Positions 36,638-45,174 of a stretch of DNA of 64,000 nucleotides are shown in pieces (the stretch's first letter is position 1; every line of letters begins with the position of its first letter). Made by a program: the position numbers and the translations under genes. Under the pieces are notes generated by a model. That model had not been told where the DNA came from. It saw nothing but the letters and a program-made list of their open reading frames with translations, and searched no databases. Source of the stretch: Paenibacillus barcinonensis (GTDB taxonomy: Bacteria; Bacillota; Bacilli; Paenibacillales; Paenibacillaceae); contig NZ_QJSW01000007.1 of the NCBI RefSeq assembly GCF_003217495.1, positions 124,001 through 188,000 on the forward strand, read 5' to 3'.

Positions 36638-37434
36638 TTCTTTCCATAGAGGAACTGAGCATCTTCAGCCGGGAACGAACGATTGTGGACAGCGTGTCCC
36701 TTGCCGTTCGCGAAGGGGAATTCATGGCGCTCGTTGGACAGAGTGGCAGCGGCAAAAGCCTGCTCTCGCAGGCAATCGGTCAACTGCTGCCGCCTAATCT
36801 GCACGCCTCTGGACGCGTGCTGTTCGAGGGAAGCAATCTGCTGGAGCGCAAGCCGAAGGAGATGCGTGCACTGCGCGGACGTGATATATCCTATATTTTT
36901 CAGGACTATCAGGGGGCATTCACGCCATTCCGCAGCATTGGTGGACACTTTGATGAATATCAGAAGGTGCACGGAGAGAAGTCTGCTGCTATTCGCAAAA
37001 AGCGTGCTGCAGAAGCGCTGGAGTCCGTTGGACTTAGCCCGGAGCTGCTGCGTCGTTATCCGTTTCAGCTGAGCGGCGGTCAGCTGCAGCGCGCGTCCAT
37101 CGCTACATCGCTGCTGCTCTCCCCGCGCCTGCTGATTGCCGACGAAGCAACAACGGCGCTGGACAGCATGTCTGCGCATCGGGTGCTGGAGCTGCTCGCA
37201 CGCAAGCAGGCAGAGACGGGCTGCGCGATTCTGTTTATCACCCATGATTGGCGGCATGTGCGTCGCTACGCAAGCCGTCTGGCTGTAATGAAGGAAGGGC
37301 AGATTGTGGAATCAGGCGGCAAGCACCGCATTCTGGATCATCCCCAGCACGAGTATACGCGTCAATTGATTCATGCGGCCCCTGTGCTGAGTAGCAAATT
37401 AAAATCTGGATTGAAGGAGGTGGGTGCGGAGTGA
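36634..37434 (+). CDS. ABC transporter ATPase, DppD/NikD type
   Basis: A 266-residue ATP-binding subunit. Walker A GQSGSGKS (about 37-44), Q-loop IFQDYQGAFTP, signature LSGGQLQRASIA, Walker B LLIADEATTALD and the His of FITHDWRHV. Shorter than DppD (about 330), lacking most of the C-terminal oligopeptide/Fe-S tail, as in NikD/CntD-type subunits. 4-nt overlaps with both neighbours. Confidence 0.92.
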   Translation: MILSIEELSIFSRERTIVDSVSLAVREGEFMALVGQSGSGKSLLSQAIGQLLPPNLHASGRVLFEGSNLLERKPKEMRALRGRDISYIFQDYQGAFTPFRSIGGHFDEYQKVHGEKSAAIRKKRAAEALESVGLSPELLRRYPFQLSGGQLQRASIATSLLLSPRLLIADEATTALDSMSAHRVLELLARKQAETGCAILFITHDWRHVRRYASRLAVMKEGQIVESGGKHRILDHPQHEYTRQLIHAAPVLSSKLKSGLKEVGAE

Positions 37435-38345
37435 AAAACACGGTACAGGAGGCAATCAAGCGATTAGACCCGTTGGAAGAGGCTGGCATGCAGGTTGGAA
37501 GAGCCGCTTCAGCTGGTACAGGAGCAGGTGCATGTGAAGATGGAGCTACAGCTACTGTTGGCCAAGTCAGCTTGGATAGCCAAGTCGTGTTGCGTGTGGA
37601 GCAGCTCACCCGCACCTATGCCGGAGCAGAGCATCCAGCGATTCAGGATATCTCGTTCGGCCTGAACCGTGGCGAATGCCTGGGACTTGTCGGAGAGAGT
37701 GGCTGTGGCAAAAGTACACTTGCTCGTTGCCTGCTGCGCATTGAGGATGCGGATCAAGGCTTGATCCAGCTGGGCGGGCAGGATATCGCCCGGCTGCGCT
37801 CACGTCATCTGCGCCCGTATCGCCGGCGGATTCAGATTGTCTTCCAGAACCCTTCTGCCGCACTGAATCCGAAGCTTACCATCGGTGCTTCCCTGATTGA
37901 TCCATACGAGCAGCTTGGCCGAGAGGCCAAGCTATCTCATTTTACCTATACATCAAAGGAGGCGTACATTCGCCAGCTATTGGAGGCGGTGGAGCTGCCG
38001 CGTGAACTGGGAGACCGTTATCCGCATGAGCTGAGCGGCGGGCAGCGGCAGCGTGTTACGATTGCAAGAGCCATCAGCATTGAGCCAGATGTGATTGTGC
38101 TGGATGAGCCGACCGCCAGCCTGGACGTCATTTCGCAGGGCGCCGTCCTGCAATTGCTCACCGATCTGCGAACATCGCTCGGTCTGTCTTACCTGTTCAT
38201 CTCGCATGATCTGGCGGCGGTGCATCGGATGAGCCAACACATCATGGTTATGCAGTCAGGACGCATTGTGGACCGTTTTGGCTCCGAAGCGTTGTTCTCC
38301 GAGGAACGCCACCCGTATACGAAGGAACTGATTTCGATATTCTGA
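37431..38345 (+). CDS. ABC transporter ATPase, DppF/NikE type
   Basis: A 304-residue ATP-binding subunit with Walker A GESGCGKST, Q-loop IVFQNPSAALNP, signature LSGGQRQRVTIA, Walker B VIVLDEPTASLD and switch His SHDLAAVH. It carries an extra N-terminal stretch of about 45 residues rich in Ala/Gly before the ATPase fold. GTG start, 4-nt overlap with the previous ATPase. Last gene of the importer operon; a terminator follows. Confidence 0.92.
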   Translation: MKNTVQEAIKRLDPLEEAGMQVGRAASAGTGAGACEDGATATVGQVSLDSQVVLRVEQLTRTYAGAEHPAIQDISFGLNRGECLGLVGESGCGKSTLARCLLRIEDADQGLIQLGGQDIARLRSRHLRPYRRRIQIVFQNPSAALNPKLTIGASLIDPYEQLGREAKLSHFTYTSKEAYIRQLLEAVELPRELGDRYPHELSGGQRQRVTIARAISIEPDVIVLDEPTASLDVISQGAVLQLLTDLRTSLGLSYLFISHDLAAVHRMSQHIMVMQSGRIVDRFGSEALFSEERHPYTKELISIF

Positions 38346-38390
38346 GAGCACAGCGCGTATGAGCGTATGGGCCGACTTCTTTCTATTATA

Positions 38391-38443
38391 AGAGCCGTTA
38401 TGCGAGAGTGATTGTGCATGCGGCTCTTTCGGTCTTTTTTTGC
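38391..38443 (+). terminator. Terminator of the importer operon
   Basis: AGAGCCG (38391-38397) pairs with CGGCTCT (about 38421-38427), with a smaller inner ATGC/GCAT stem. A T-rich tract with seven T in a row follows within 10 nt. Confidence 0.72.
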
Positions 38444-38714
38444 CAACATATACGGAGTTCCTTTTTTTCTTTGAACAAATAAATCTTTCAGGCCTATAAC
38501 CGGGCTAACGATCTGCGGCAAACTAGCGTATACTGAGGAAATAGCAAATATCTTGAAATTGCATATTTAAATTGCTCACTATTATTGATAAACTAGTTCA
38601 AGGTTATATTCATTCAGACAAGGCGTGAACCCGTGAAGAGTGGGCTTGCAGCCAATGCCAAATCGGATAACGCTTACATCCTTTTGGCAAATATAGGATA
38701 TAAGGACGGTAAAC
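38444..38714. other. Leader region of mqo, no gene
   Basis: Part of a 369-bp gap. No supported reading frame. A possible -10 TATACT lies near 38529-38534, without a clear -35. The ribosome site AAGGACGG at 38702-38709 precedes the mqo ATG. Confidence 0.45.
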
Positions 38715-40220
38715 ATGAGCCAGGGACAAACGAGTACAGATGTAATCTTGATCGGTGCCGGAATTATGAGTGCAACTTTGGGAACTTTGCTGAAAGAATT
38801 GGCACCAGACTGGAATATTAAGGTTTTTGAGAAGCTTGCCACCGCAGGAGAAGAAAGCTCGAATGAGTGGAATAATGCCGGAACCGGGCATGCTGCGCTG
38901 TGCGAACTTAACTATACTGTTGAACGACCAGACAAAACCGTAGATATTAGCAAAGCCATTAAGGTGAACGAGCAGTTCCAGGTTTCCAAGCAATTTTGGT
39001 CCTATCTGGTGAACAGTCGTCTGATTCGTAATCCGAGGGACTTCATTATGCCGATTCCTCATCTCAGTTATGTGCATGGCGAAAGCAATGTGCAATTTCT
39101 GAAAAGACGATATGACACGTTGTCTAACCATCCGCTGTTCGCGGGCATGGAGTTTTCGGACAATCTGGAGAAGCTGGCGAAATGGATGCCGCTGATGATG
39201 AAAGGACGTTCGAGCAATGAGCCGATTGCAGCAACCAAAATTGACTCCGGCACGGACGTTAACTTTGGTGCTTTAACGCGTATGTTGCTGAAGCATTTAC
39301 AAGAACAAAAGGTGGAAGTCCACTATAAACATAGCGTGAAAAGTTTGAAGCGCAAGAGCGATAAGTCATGGGAGCTGACTGTAAAAAATCTAACGAGCGG
39401 AGCCGTGGAGCGCCACCGGGCGAAATTTGTGTTCATTGGTGCGGGCGGTGGAAGCCTGCATCTGCTCCAGAAATCAGGCATTCCGGAAGGCAAGCATATC
39501 GGGGGCTTCCCGGTAAGTGGTATTTTCATGGTGTGCAAAAATCCGGAAGTCGTGGAGCAGCATCATGCCAAAGTGTATGGCAAAGCTTCGGTCGGTGCTC
39601 CGCCGATGTCTGTGCCGCATCTGGATACACGTTATATCGACAATCAGAAGTCCTTGCTGTTCGGGCCATTCGCGGGCTTCTCGCCGAAGTTCCTGAAGAC
39701 CGGATCGAACGCAGACCTTATCGCATCCGTGAAGCTGCATAACCTTCTAACGATGCTCGCGGCGGGTGTGAAGGAGCTCTCGCTCACCAAATACCTCATT
39801 CAACAGCTCATGTTAACGAAGGAGCAGCGCATGAAGGAGCTGCGTGACTTTGTGCCAAGCGCGAAGAGCGAGGATTGGGATATGGTGCTGGCGGGTCAGC
39901 GTGTGCAGGTCATTAAAGACACCGTTCAAGGCGGCAAAGGCACGCTGCAATTCGGAACCGAGGTTGTTACTGCGGCAGATGGCTCCATAGCGGCTCTGCT
40001 TGGTGCATCTCCGGGTGCTTCGACAGCCGTTCAGGTTATGCTGGAGATTCTGGAGCGCTGCTTCCCGCAGAACATGAAAGCATGGGAGCCAAAGATCAAA
40101 GAAATGATTCCGTCTTATGGCATCTCGCTCGCGGAGAACGTAGAACTGCTGCGTGAAGTGAACCTGTCTACAGCGAAGGCACTTGGACTGTCGGATGAGA
40201 AGCAGACATTGCATGTGTAA
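38715..40220 (+). CDS. mqo: Malate:quinone oxidoreductase
   Basis: A 501-residue FAD-dependent peripheral membrane enzyme that oxidises malate to oxaloacetate and gives electrons to the quinone pool. FAD motif [20 protein letters not shown] (about 9-28). Typical Mqo segments: [63 protein letters not shown], and [20 protein letters not shown] near the C-terminus. Length matches the family. It stands alone between two terminators. Confidence 0.96.
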   Translation: MSQGQTSTDVILIGAGIMSATLGTLLKELAPDWNIKVFEKLATAGEESSNEWNNAGTGHAALCELNYTVERPDKTVDISKAIKVNEQFQVSKQFWSYLVNSRLIRNPRDFIMPIPHLSYVHGESNVQFLKRRYDTLSNHPLFAGMEFSDNLEKLAKWMPLMMKGRSSNEPIAATKIDSGTDVNFGALTRMLLKHLQEQKVEVHYKHSVKSLKRKSDKSWELTVKNLTSGAVERHRAKFVFIGAGGGSLHLLQKSGIPEGKHIGGFPVSGIFMVCKNPEVVEQHHAKVYGKASVGAPPMSVPHLDTRYIDNQKSLLFGPFAGFSPKFLKTGSNADLIASVKLHNLLTMLAAGVKELSLTKYLIQQLMLTKEQRMKELRDFVPSAKSEDWDMVLAGQRVQVIKDTVQGGKGTLQFGTEVVTAADGSIAALLGASPGASTAVQVMLEILERCFPQNMKAWEPKIKEMIPSYGISLAENVELLREVNLSTAKALGLSDEKQTLHV

Positions 40221-40238
40221 TGTTGTACTTATAATGCG

Positions 40239-40277
40239 AAGAACCAGACTGTGATCATCCCAGTCTGGTTCTTTTTT
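40239..40277 (+). terminator. Terminator of mqo
   Basis: A perfect 13-bp stem (40239-40251 with 40261-40273), 9-nt loop, six T at the 3' side. Confidence 0.93.
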
Positions 40278-40352
40278 GGTCTTGTAGAGCTTTTATGTAA
40301 GATGCAAGTGAGATGTAGGATGCGCATGTACTGAAAATTAATTAATCATAAA

Positions 40353-40697
40353 CTACCTTGGCAGTATGCCGTAAAAGGTTTTTTCACTTGTATGACAACT
40401 AGCATATTTGAGGGGACCGCTCTCTCCCGCACAGACTTCTTCCATACGTCTAACATGTGCAGCAAATGAACTAACCGCATCCTGTGTGTTGTTATAACGT
40501 TCTTCCAAAACCTGCTCTGGCCCTGTTTCATCTCTTATGATCTCCTGCGCACATGTTTCTGAAGCCTCATTTTTAGAGATCCCTTGATTGGTTAACCTTC
40601 TGTATTTTGCAATTTTCCCGATGTATACAATATGCTCTTCCCCTGTGTAGTTACTGCGACTGGGTGCATTGTCTATAACTTCTTGGTGTGAAGTCAT
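40353..40697 (-). CDS. Small hypothetical protein
   Basis: 114 residues, not recognised. Soluble, no signal peptide or TM segment. The middle (about 25-70) is predicted helical with many charged residues; Cys at about 49, 89 and 101. Two candidate ribosome sites (AAGGAG and GAGGAG) directly before the ATG support translation. Faces away from the gene at 41018. Confidence 0.6.
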   Translation of the reverse strand: MTSHQEVIDNAPSRSNYTGEEHIVYIGKIAKYRRLTNQGISKNEASETCAQEIIRDETGPEQVLEERYNNTQDAVSSFAAHVRRMEEVCAGESGPLKYASCHTSEKTFYGILPR

Positions 40698-40887
40698 CTC
40701 CTCAACTCCTTAGAAATATAGTATGAATCATATTCCACATGCTACTTAATCATTCCTGTGTGTTTTGTAAAATTTACCTGCATTTTATATGTCGTAATAC
40801 TTTCGCCCTGCTCATGGAATCCAACATCTGAGATGATGAGTTTACCAAAGGTTCGGGTGACGAACTTCGGAACATTGAACCCTTGGC

Positions 40888-40954
40888 CTTCAGGCTATGG
40901 CGATCCTTCCTTCTACACATCATTGGAGATTCTAGGGTCGCCGCTCTCCTGAAG
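40888..40954 (+). other. Long imperfect hairpin upstream of the 749-residue protein (candidate leader RNA)
   Basis: In the 320-bp gap 40698-41017, CTTCAGG (40888-40894) pairs with CCTGAAG (40948-40954), and GGCGATCC (40899-40906) pairs with GGGTCGCC (40935-40942). No T-run follows, so it is not a terminator. A strong ribosome-site-like GAGAGGAGG lies at about 40966, with no credible start after it in the frame of the next gene. No known riboswitch class is recognised. Confidence 0.4.
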
Positions 40955-41017
40955 ATCTCAATTCAGAGAGGAGGCGTCCAGGCTATCAAATTCCTTCCTT
41001 CTAAAAGCTAACCCTTC

Positions 41018-43267
41018 ATGTTATATAGGGATTTGGCTTTCCTGGACTCTTTGATCATGAACAACAAAAATAACGATAATATCATGAACAGTAACACGAA
41101 CCATTGGAATATCCATGTCGATCATCTTGTGGACTACAGCAATGTAAAAATGAACAGTATCTACGTCCGCAGAGCCGGCAAGCTTATGATTCAACCTGAC
41201 GAACAGCGGCAGCATCGACTGCCTAATCAAGTGCTGGCAACCGCGCTCAAAAATATAGAGTCTCTCGGGTTTACCTTTTCTAGTGAGCTGCTGCAGGGCA
41301 TGCGGACACTGTCCCGGGAGCAGTTTGAAGCGTTGGTGGAGCAACTTGTGAAAGACCTTAAAGTGATGGTCGGTGCCCATGTGGAGTACAAACCGATGTA
41401 CGCGGGATTCCCGGAACAGGTCATGAACGAGCACGAAGCGGAGCTGTACTTGAATGCTATTTTTCATTATCTGACACATCTTACGATGGACGATTTTGAG
41501 CCTTCCGTTAGGGCTGCTGGTGAGCGATCTCCTTTGCTGGAGAAGAGGAAGCTGAAAGTCATTGACCTGGGAAGCAAGCCAGCGTTCCTGAAGCTGATTC
41601 GTCAGCTAATTGAAGCGAAGGGCTCCATCTCTGATACAGACAAGAAAGATATCCAGCGTGTGCTCAAGCATGCTGAGCCGAGTGATACCCAGGCCATACT
41701 GCCTGCAGAGATTCCGTTTAAGGAGAATGTCGGTTTTGTCGTTGCGGTGCTGTTGAAATATGAATTGGCAAGCATAGAACGCATCGGGTCTTATTTTAAA
41801 ACGGCAAGCGATGTGCTCCGACTCGCGGTATCCTGGTCGGAGGGGGACGTCAGTCTGGCTACCGCCACGCCTTTTCGTAAATTCAAACGCCGTGAGCGCC
41901 GCCTGCTCCTCGGCTTGCTGGAGCAATGCGGCTTCATCACGGAGGATATGCTGCGCTACAAGGATCGCTGGATTCGGCTTGGGGAAATTTTGCACCCATC
42001 CGAATACAAGCTTCGGTATCCGCGGAGCCAGGCGGCTTTTGATATCCTGCGAAACAACAAGCCGTTCTCAACCTTCAACGGTAGCGTGGAATTAGCATTC
42101 CAGTACCGTAATATCTGGAGCCTGATCGACCTGTTATCCCAGCGTCCGGGTGAGTTCGCGCGAAAGCTGGATCATATGCTGCGCATCACAGAGGATGAAG
42201 AATATGTATTGCTGGCCTTTGGCGAGGTCGCTGCACAGGTATCCACGCCCGTGTTATTACAGGTGAGGCGGCATTTCGCCCAGCGAAATGAAGCGTCAGA
42301 TCTGAGGGTCTTTTTCCCGAAAGGCCATGTGGCGAAGGCCTTTGGCATCCCGAATGAGCTGCCTATGGTGAGCGAGGCGGTCTGTCAGGAAGTGGTGCAG
42401 CTCTGTGAGCAGGCGTTGATCACGCGATTTGCTGAATTCCCTTCACTTGGCAAGACGTATGTGGATGAACGGTTGCAGAGCTATCTGGTTCCTTTTTCAC
42501 AACGATCTGCGAGCAAAGCCTTACGAACCATTGTGAGAGGAAGCCGCATCCCGATGGGGGAGGGAGATACGATTCGTTTCTTCAGCTGGTGGAAGGAGGG
42601 CGAGGTGGACGGTACACCTACAGGGCGTGTCGATATTGACCTATCGGCGGTAATGTATGACGAGCACTGGAATTACGTTGAGCATATCTCGTACACGAAT
42701 CTGCGGTCTGTAAAATATAAGGCTGTCCATAGCGGTGATATAGTGACTGCGCCTTATGGGGCGAGTGAGTTTATTGATCTGCATATGCCGTCCATTGTGA
42801 ATTATGGCGGGCGTTATGTGGTGACGACACTGCACTCCTTCACCAGCCATCCGTATTGCAACTTGCCGGAATGTTTTGCAGGCTGGATGATGCGCAAGAA
42901 GCCCGGCTCGGGCGAAATCTATGAGCCATCCACGGTTGAGAACAAGATTGACATCACCGCAGATACGCAGATTGCCATTCCCGTTATTCTGGATTTGGTG
43001 GAACGCACGATCATCTGGACCGATCTGGCTTTGAAGAGATACCCGGACTACTACAATAATGTAGAGGGGCATCAGAAAGGTATTGTGCTGATGGGCAGAG
43101 CGATGACGACCTTACGCAAACCCGATTTGTACGACTTGTTTTTGCTGCACGCGAAGGCGAGAGGTGAACTGGTGGACACGAAGGAGCAGGCTGACACCAT
43201 CTATGCCGTCGATGAAGGGGTAACGCCGTATGATATTGAGCAGATTATGGCGGAATATCTGGCTTGA
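41018..43267 (+). CDS. Large cytoplasmic protein of unknown function with TerD-like C-terminal region
   Basis: 749 residues, soluble. The N-terminal half (about 45-250, LPNQVLATALKNIESLGFTF, YAGFPEQV) recalls the actinobacterial/myxobacterial SCO0854/MXAN_6230 family. The C-terminal part (about 505-680) has a TerD-like beta sandwich start, GRVDIDLSAVMYDEHW. TerD proteins bind Ca2+ and belong to stress/tellurite-type membrane complexes, but no other ter gene is near. Both likenesses are from memory and moderate. Start uncertain: 41018, 41057, 41084 and 41150 are in-frame ATGs, none with a good ribosome site; family likeness would favour 41150 (MNSIYVRRAGKL). Confidence 0.65.
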   Translation: MLYRDLAFLDSLIMNNKNNDNIMNSNTNHWNIHVDHLVDYSNVKMNSIYVRRAGKLMIQPDEQRQHRLPNQVLATALKNIESLGFTFSSELLQGMRTLSREQFEALVEQLVKDLKVMVGAHVEYKPMYAGFPEQVMNEHEAELYLNAIFHYLTHLTMDDFEPSVRAAGERSPLLEKRKLKVIDLGSKPAFLKLIRQLIEAKGSISDTDKKDIQRVLKHAEPSDTQAILPAEIPFKENVGFVVAVLLKYELASIERIGSYFKTASDVLRLAVSWSEGDVSLATATPFRKFKRRERRLLLGLLEQCGFITEDMLRYKDRWIRLGEILHPSEYKLRYPRSQAAFDILRNNKPFSTFNGSVELAFQYRNIWSLIDLLSQRPGEFARKLDHMLRITEDEEYVLLAFGEVAAQVSTPVLLQVRRHFAQRNEASDLRVFFPKGHVAKAFGIPNELPMVSEAVCQEVVQLCEQALITRFAEFPSLGKTYVDERLQSYLVPFSQRSASKALRTIVRGSRIPMGEGDTIRFFSWWKEGEVDGTPTGRVDIDLSAVMYDEHWNYVEHISYTNLRSVKYKAVHSGDIVTAPYGASEFIDLHMPSIVNYGGRYVVTTLHSFTSHPYCNLPECFAGWMMRKKPGSGEIYEPSTVENKIDITADTQIAIPVILDLVERTIIWTDLALKRYPDYYNNVEGHQKGIVLMGRAMTTLRKPDLYDLFLLHAKARGELVDTKEQADTIYAVDEGVTPYDIEQIMAEYLA

Positions 43268-43396
43268 ACGGTGTGCGGTGTGGTATGGATGGGAGCGAAG
43301 TGGTTGTATCTGTAGTTATAGAGAGTATAGTGAGCGGTGAGTAGGGCGTATGGAGTGTACGAAGTATACGTGTGGAAGCATGTAGACAGATAGGAA

Positions 43397-43424
43397 AGAG
43401 CAGCCATTGGTCTGCTCTTTTTTG
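43397..43424 (+). terminator. Terminator after the TerD-like gene
   Basis: A 7-bp stem (43397-43403 with 43412-43418), 8-nt loop, then a T-run to 43424. Confidence 0.88.
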
Positions 43425-43545
43425 GCGGGCTCAGAAGTTATCAAGGAACCGAACAAGAGGTTCGCTTGATTGACGATGAGTTCCATTTTATAGTAACCTT
43501 GGCGTGCCTCTAGGGGGGGTACTGTCTTCTCCAAAGGAGTGATCT

Positions 43546-43671
43546 ATGATGAACAAAAACACAGGTCAACATGCGAGAGCGATTTCAAAGGCAGAATCAT
43601 GTATAGACGTAAGCATAGACGCGAGTATAAATACAAGCGTGGATTCCATTCTCGGCCAGTATGCATTTTAA
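43546..43671 (+). CDS. Candidate small ORF, 41 residues
   Basis: Double ATG at 43546/43549 with a near-perfect ribosome site AAAGGAGTGAT at good spacing. The peptide starts MMNKNTGQHARAIS, has one Cys and a Ser/Asp/Ile alternation, and ends GQYAF. No signal peptide or TM. It is not recognised. Start context is the main support; coding is unproven. The next 320 bp (43672-43991) are AT-rich and show no other gene. Confidence 0.4.
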   Translation: MMNKNTGQHARAISKAESCIDVSIDASINTSVDSILGQYAF

Positions 43672-43991
43672 CGAGTAATCCACTTGTTTAAGAACCTAAC
43701 GATTATGAGAAGTGCTACTTGTTTTTAGTATGAGATCGTCATTCACATGGGTTATATGGGTGATTATTACTTTCTAATCAGAGGTAATGTTTACAGTCTG
43801 TAGTAGCATGTTTATAGTACTTTATTCTTAAATTTCATCTCACTTTATAATGGATAAATTTAGGATGTTAGAATCATGATTTATAGTTTTCCTTTTGATA
43901 CAGTGTTAAATGTTGTTTTAAAAGCAGGTTTTTTCATCAGGAGTCATTATTTTTAGATGAGTTTATGATGAATGAATTGGAGGAATTAATT

Positions 43992-44867
43992 ATGAAATTG
44001 CGCAAGTCATTATTACTGGTATTAATAATTTGTTTATCTTTCTCAAATGTCGCACTAGCTGCTGATGGTTTTCCATCTCAAGGGATAGACTCCAGCTCGT
44101 CTGCGGGGCAAAGCCCTGGAAATATTGAACACGAGGATGAGGATACATTAAATGAATACCTAAGAGAGAATGGTTACCCAGAAAGTATAATTAACCTTCT
44201 TATAGTTGAGCAGAAAAAAGAATTGGTTAACGACGGTGCAGTTTATGTGGGCAGCAAGACAGCAAAGGACAACATTACAGACTTAGATGATAAAGCAGGT
44301 TCAATTAGTCTTCAAGCTCTACAAGATACGAATTTTTCTCATACACTTGTTGTTAGCCGTATAAGAACTGCCACTAAAGGAATAGCGCAGTTTACAGTGA
44401 ATTATAACTGGAATTGGAAGTATACTCCCTCATTCTCAAGGGTGGATAAGTACGGGCTGGCATGGAACAATAACTATTCCGTGGTAAATAATTCTGCAAA
44501 ACATTGGTACAAGTTAATATATTATACGGATAAAAAGAATACATCCGGAGGTGTAACACAATCGGGATATGAGACGATTCAACCTGGTACAGGAATTGGA
44601 TGGAATGTAAACTTGGTGAGTAGAGGTCTTCAACAAGAGCATCAGGGAGCAGCTTCTATGACACTTCAAGTAGGGCATGATAATAGTGGTAATAAGATTA
44701 CAAGTTCTATGGTGGGAAATTATTTTCATAAAAGGCTTGCTGTAACTGACCCTGAATTCACGTTTTCTAAAGAGCCTTCAGTTTCTATAGGCATAGGATC
44801 TAGTTATGATGAAGCAAGACCTACTTCGTACACATGGACATGGACACAGTCTGATTTTCTAAAATGA
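43992..44867 (+). CDS. Secreted protein of unknown function
   Basis: 291 residues with a clean signal peptide (RKSLLLVLIICLSFSNVALA). A propeptide-like helical stretch follows (about 45-90) with the motif EQKKEL that I associate with secreted Bacillus proteins of the geobacillin-26 type (weak). The C-terminal 180 residues are beta-rich and aromatic (NYNWNWKYTPSF, SYTWTWTQ). Start: ATG 43992 with GGAGG 8 nt upstream; an earlier in-frame ATG at 43965 would put hydrophilic residues before the signal peptide. AT-rich, unlike the flanks. 13 nt later a two-TM protein begins, a layout seen in secreted-toxin/immunity pairs. Confidence 0.75.
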   Translation: MKLRKSLLLVLIICLSFSNVALAADGFPSQGIDSSSSAGQSPGNIEHEDEDTLNEYLRENGYPESIINLLIVEQKKELVNDGAVYVGSKTAKDNITDLDDKAGSISLQALQDTNFSHTLVVSRIRTATKGIAQFTVNYNWNWKYTPSFSRVDKYGLAWNNNYSVVNNSAKHWYKLIYYTDKKNTSGGVTQSGYETIQPGTGIGWNVNLVSRGLQQEHQGAASMTLQVGHDNSGNKITSSMVGNYFHKRLAVTDPEFTFSKEPSVSIGIGSSYDEARPTSYTWTWTQSDFLK

Positions 44868-44880
44868 GAGGGTTGGGATT

Positions 44881-45057
44881 ATGACAGACGCACCTTGGAT
44901 TCTAGCTATAGTTGCTGTATTTAGTTATTTATTTATTCATTTTTTCTCGAAAGTTATTAATCCTCAAGCTTCAGCAAAGAATATAATTTGGGCTAGTATC
45001 AGTTTTGCAATTATTGTTGTTCTGATATTTTGTATGAATATACTGCTTCTAACATAA
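44881..45057 (+). CDS. Small two-TM membrane protein, possible immunity or accessory partner
   Basis: 58 residues, nearly all in two hydrophobic segments (WILAIVAVFSYLFIHFF and IIWASISFAIIVVLIF) joined by a short basic/polar turn. ATG at 44881 with GAGAGGGTTGGG upstream, 13 nt after the secreted-protein stop, so co-translation is likely. No family recognised. Small two-TM proteins next to secreted antimicrobial proteins are often immunity proteins; here that is inference. Confidence 0.6.
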   Translation: MTDAPWILAIVAVFSYLFIHFFSKVINPQASAKNIIWASISFAIIVVLIFCMNILLLT

Positions 45058-45111
45058 CACAATTAAAGCTATTAATATTGTTTCGTATGTTTAAGATGTA
45101 ATGAGCTAGTG

Positions 45112-45132
45112 ACGCGCTATTTGCGCGTTTTT
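45112..45132 (+). terminator. Terminator of the secreted-protein pair
   Basis: ACGCGC (45112-45117) and GCGCGT (45123-45128) with a 5-nt loop and five T. Confidence 0.8.
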
Positions 45133-45174
45133 GGCGTTTCGGCATCACTGTAGTTCGGTTTGCTTTTTTCTTTG

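Noticed and set aside
40758..40952. 64-codon open frame upstream of the 749-residue protein
   Set aside because: No ribosome site, no recognisable sequence, and it overlaps the hairpin region.
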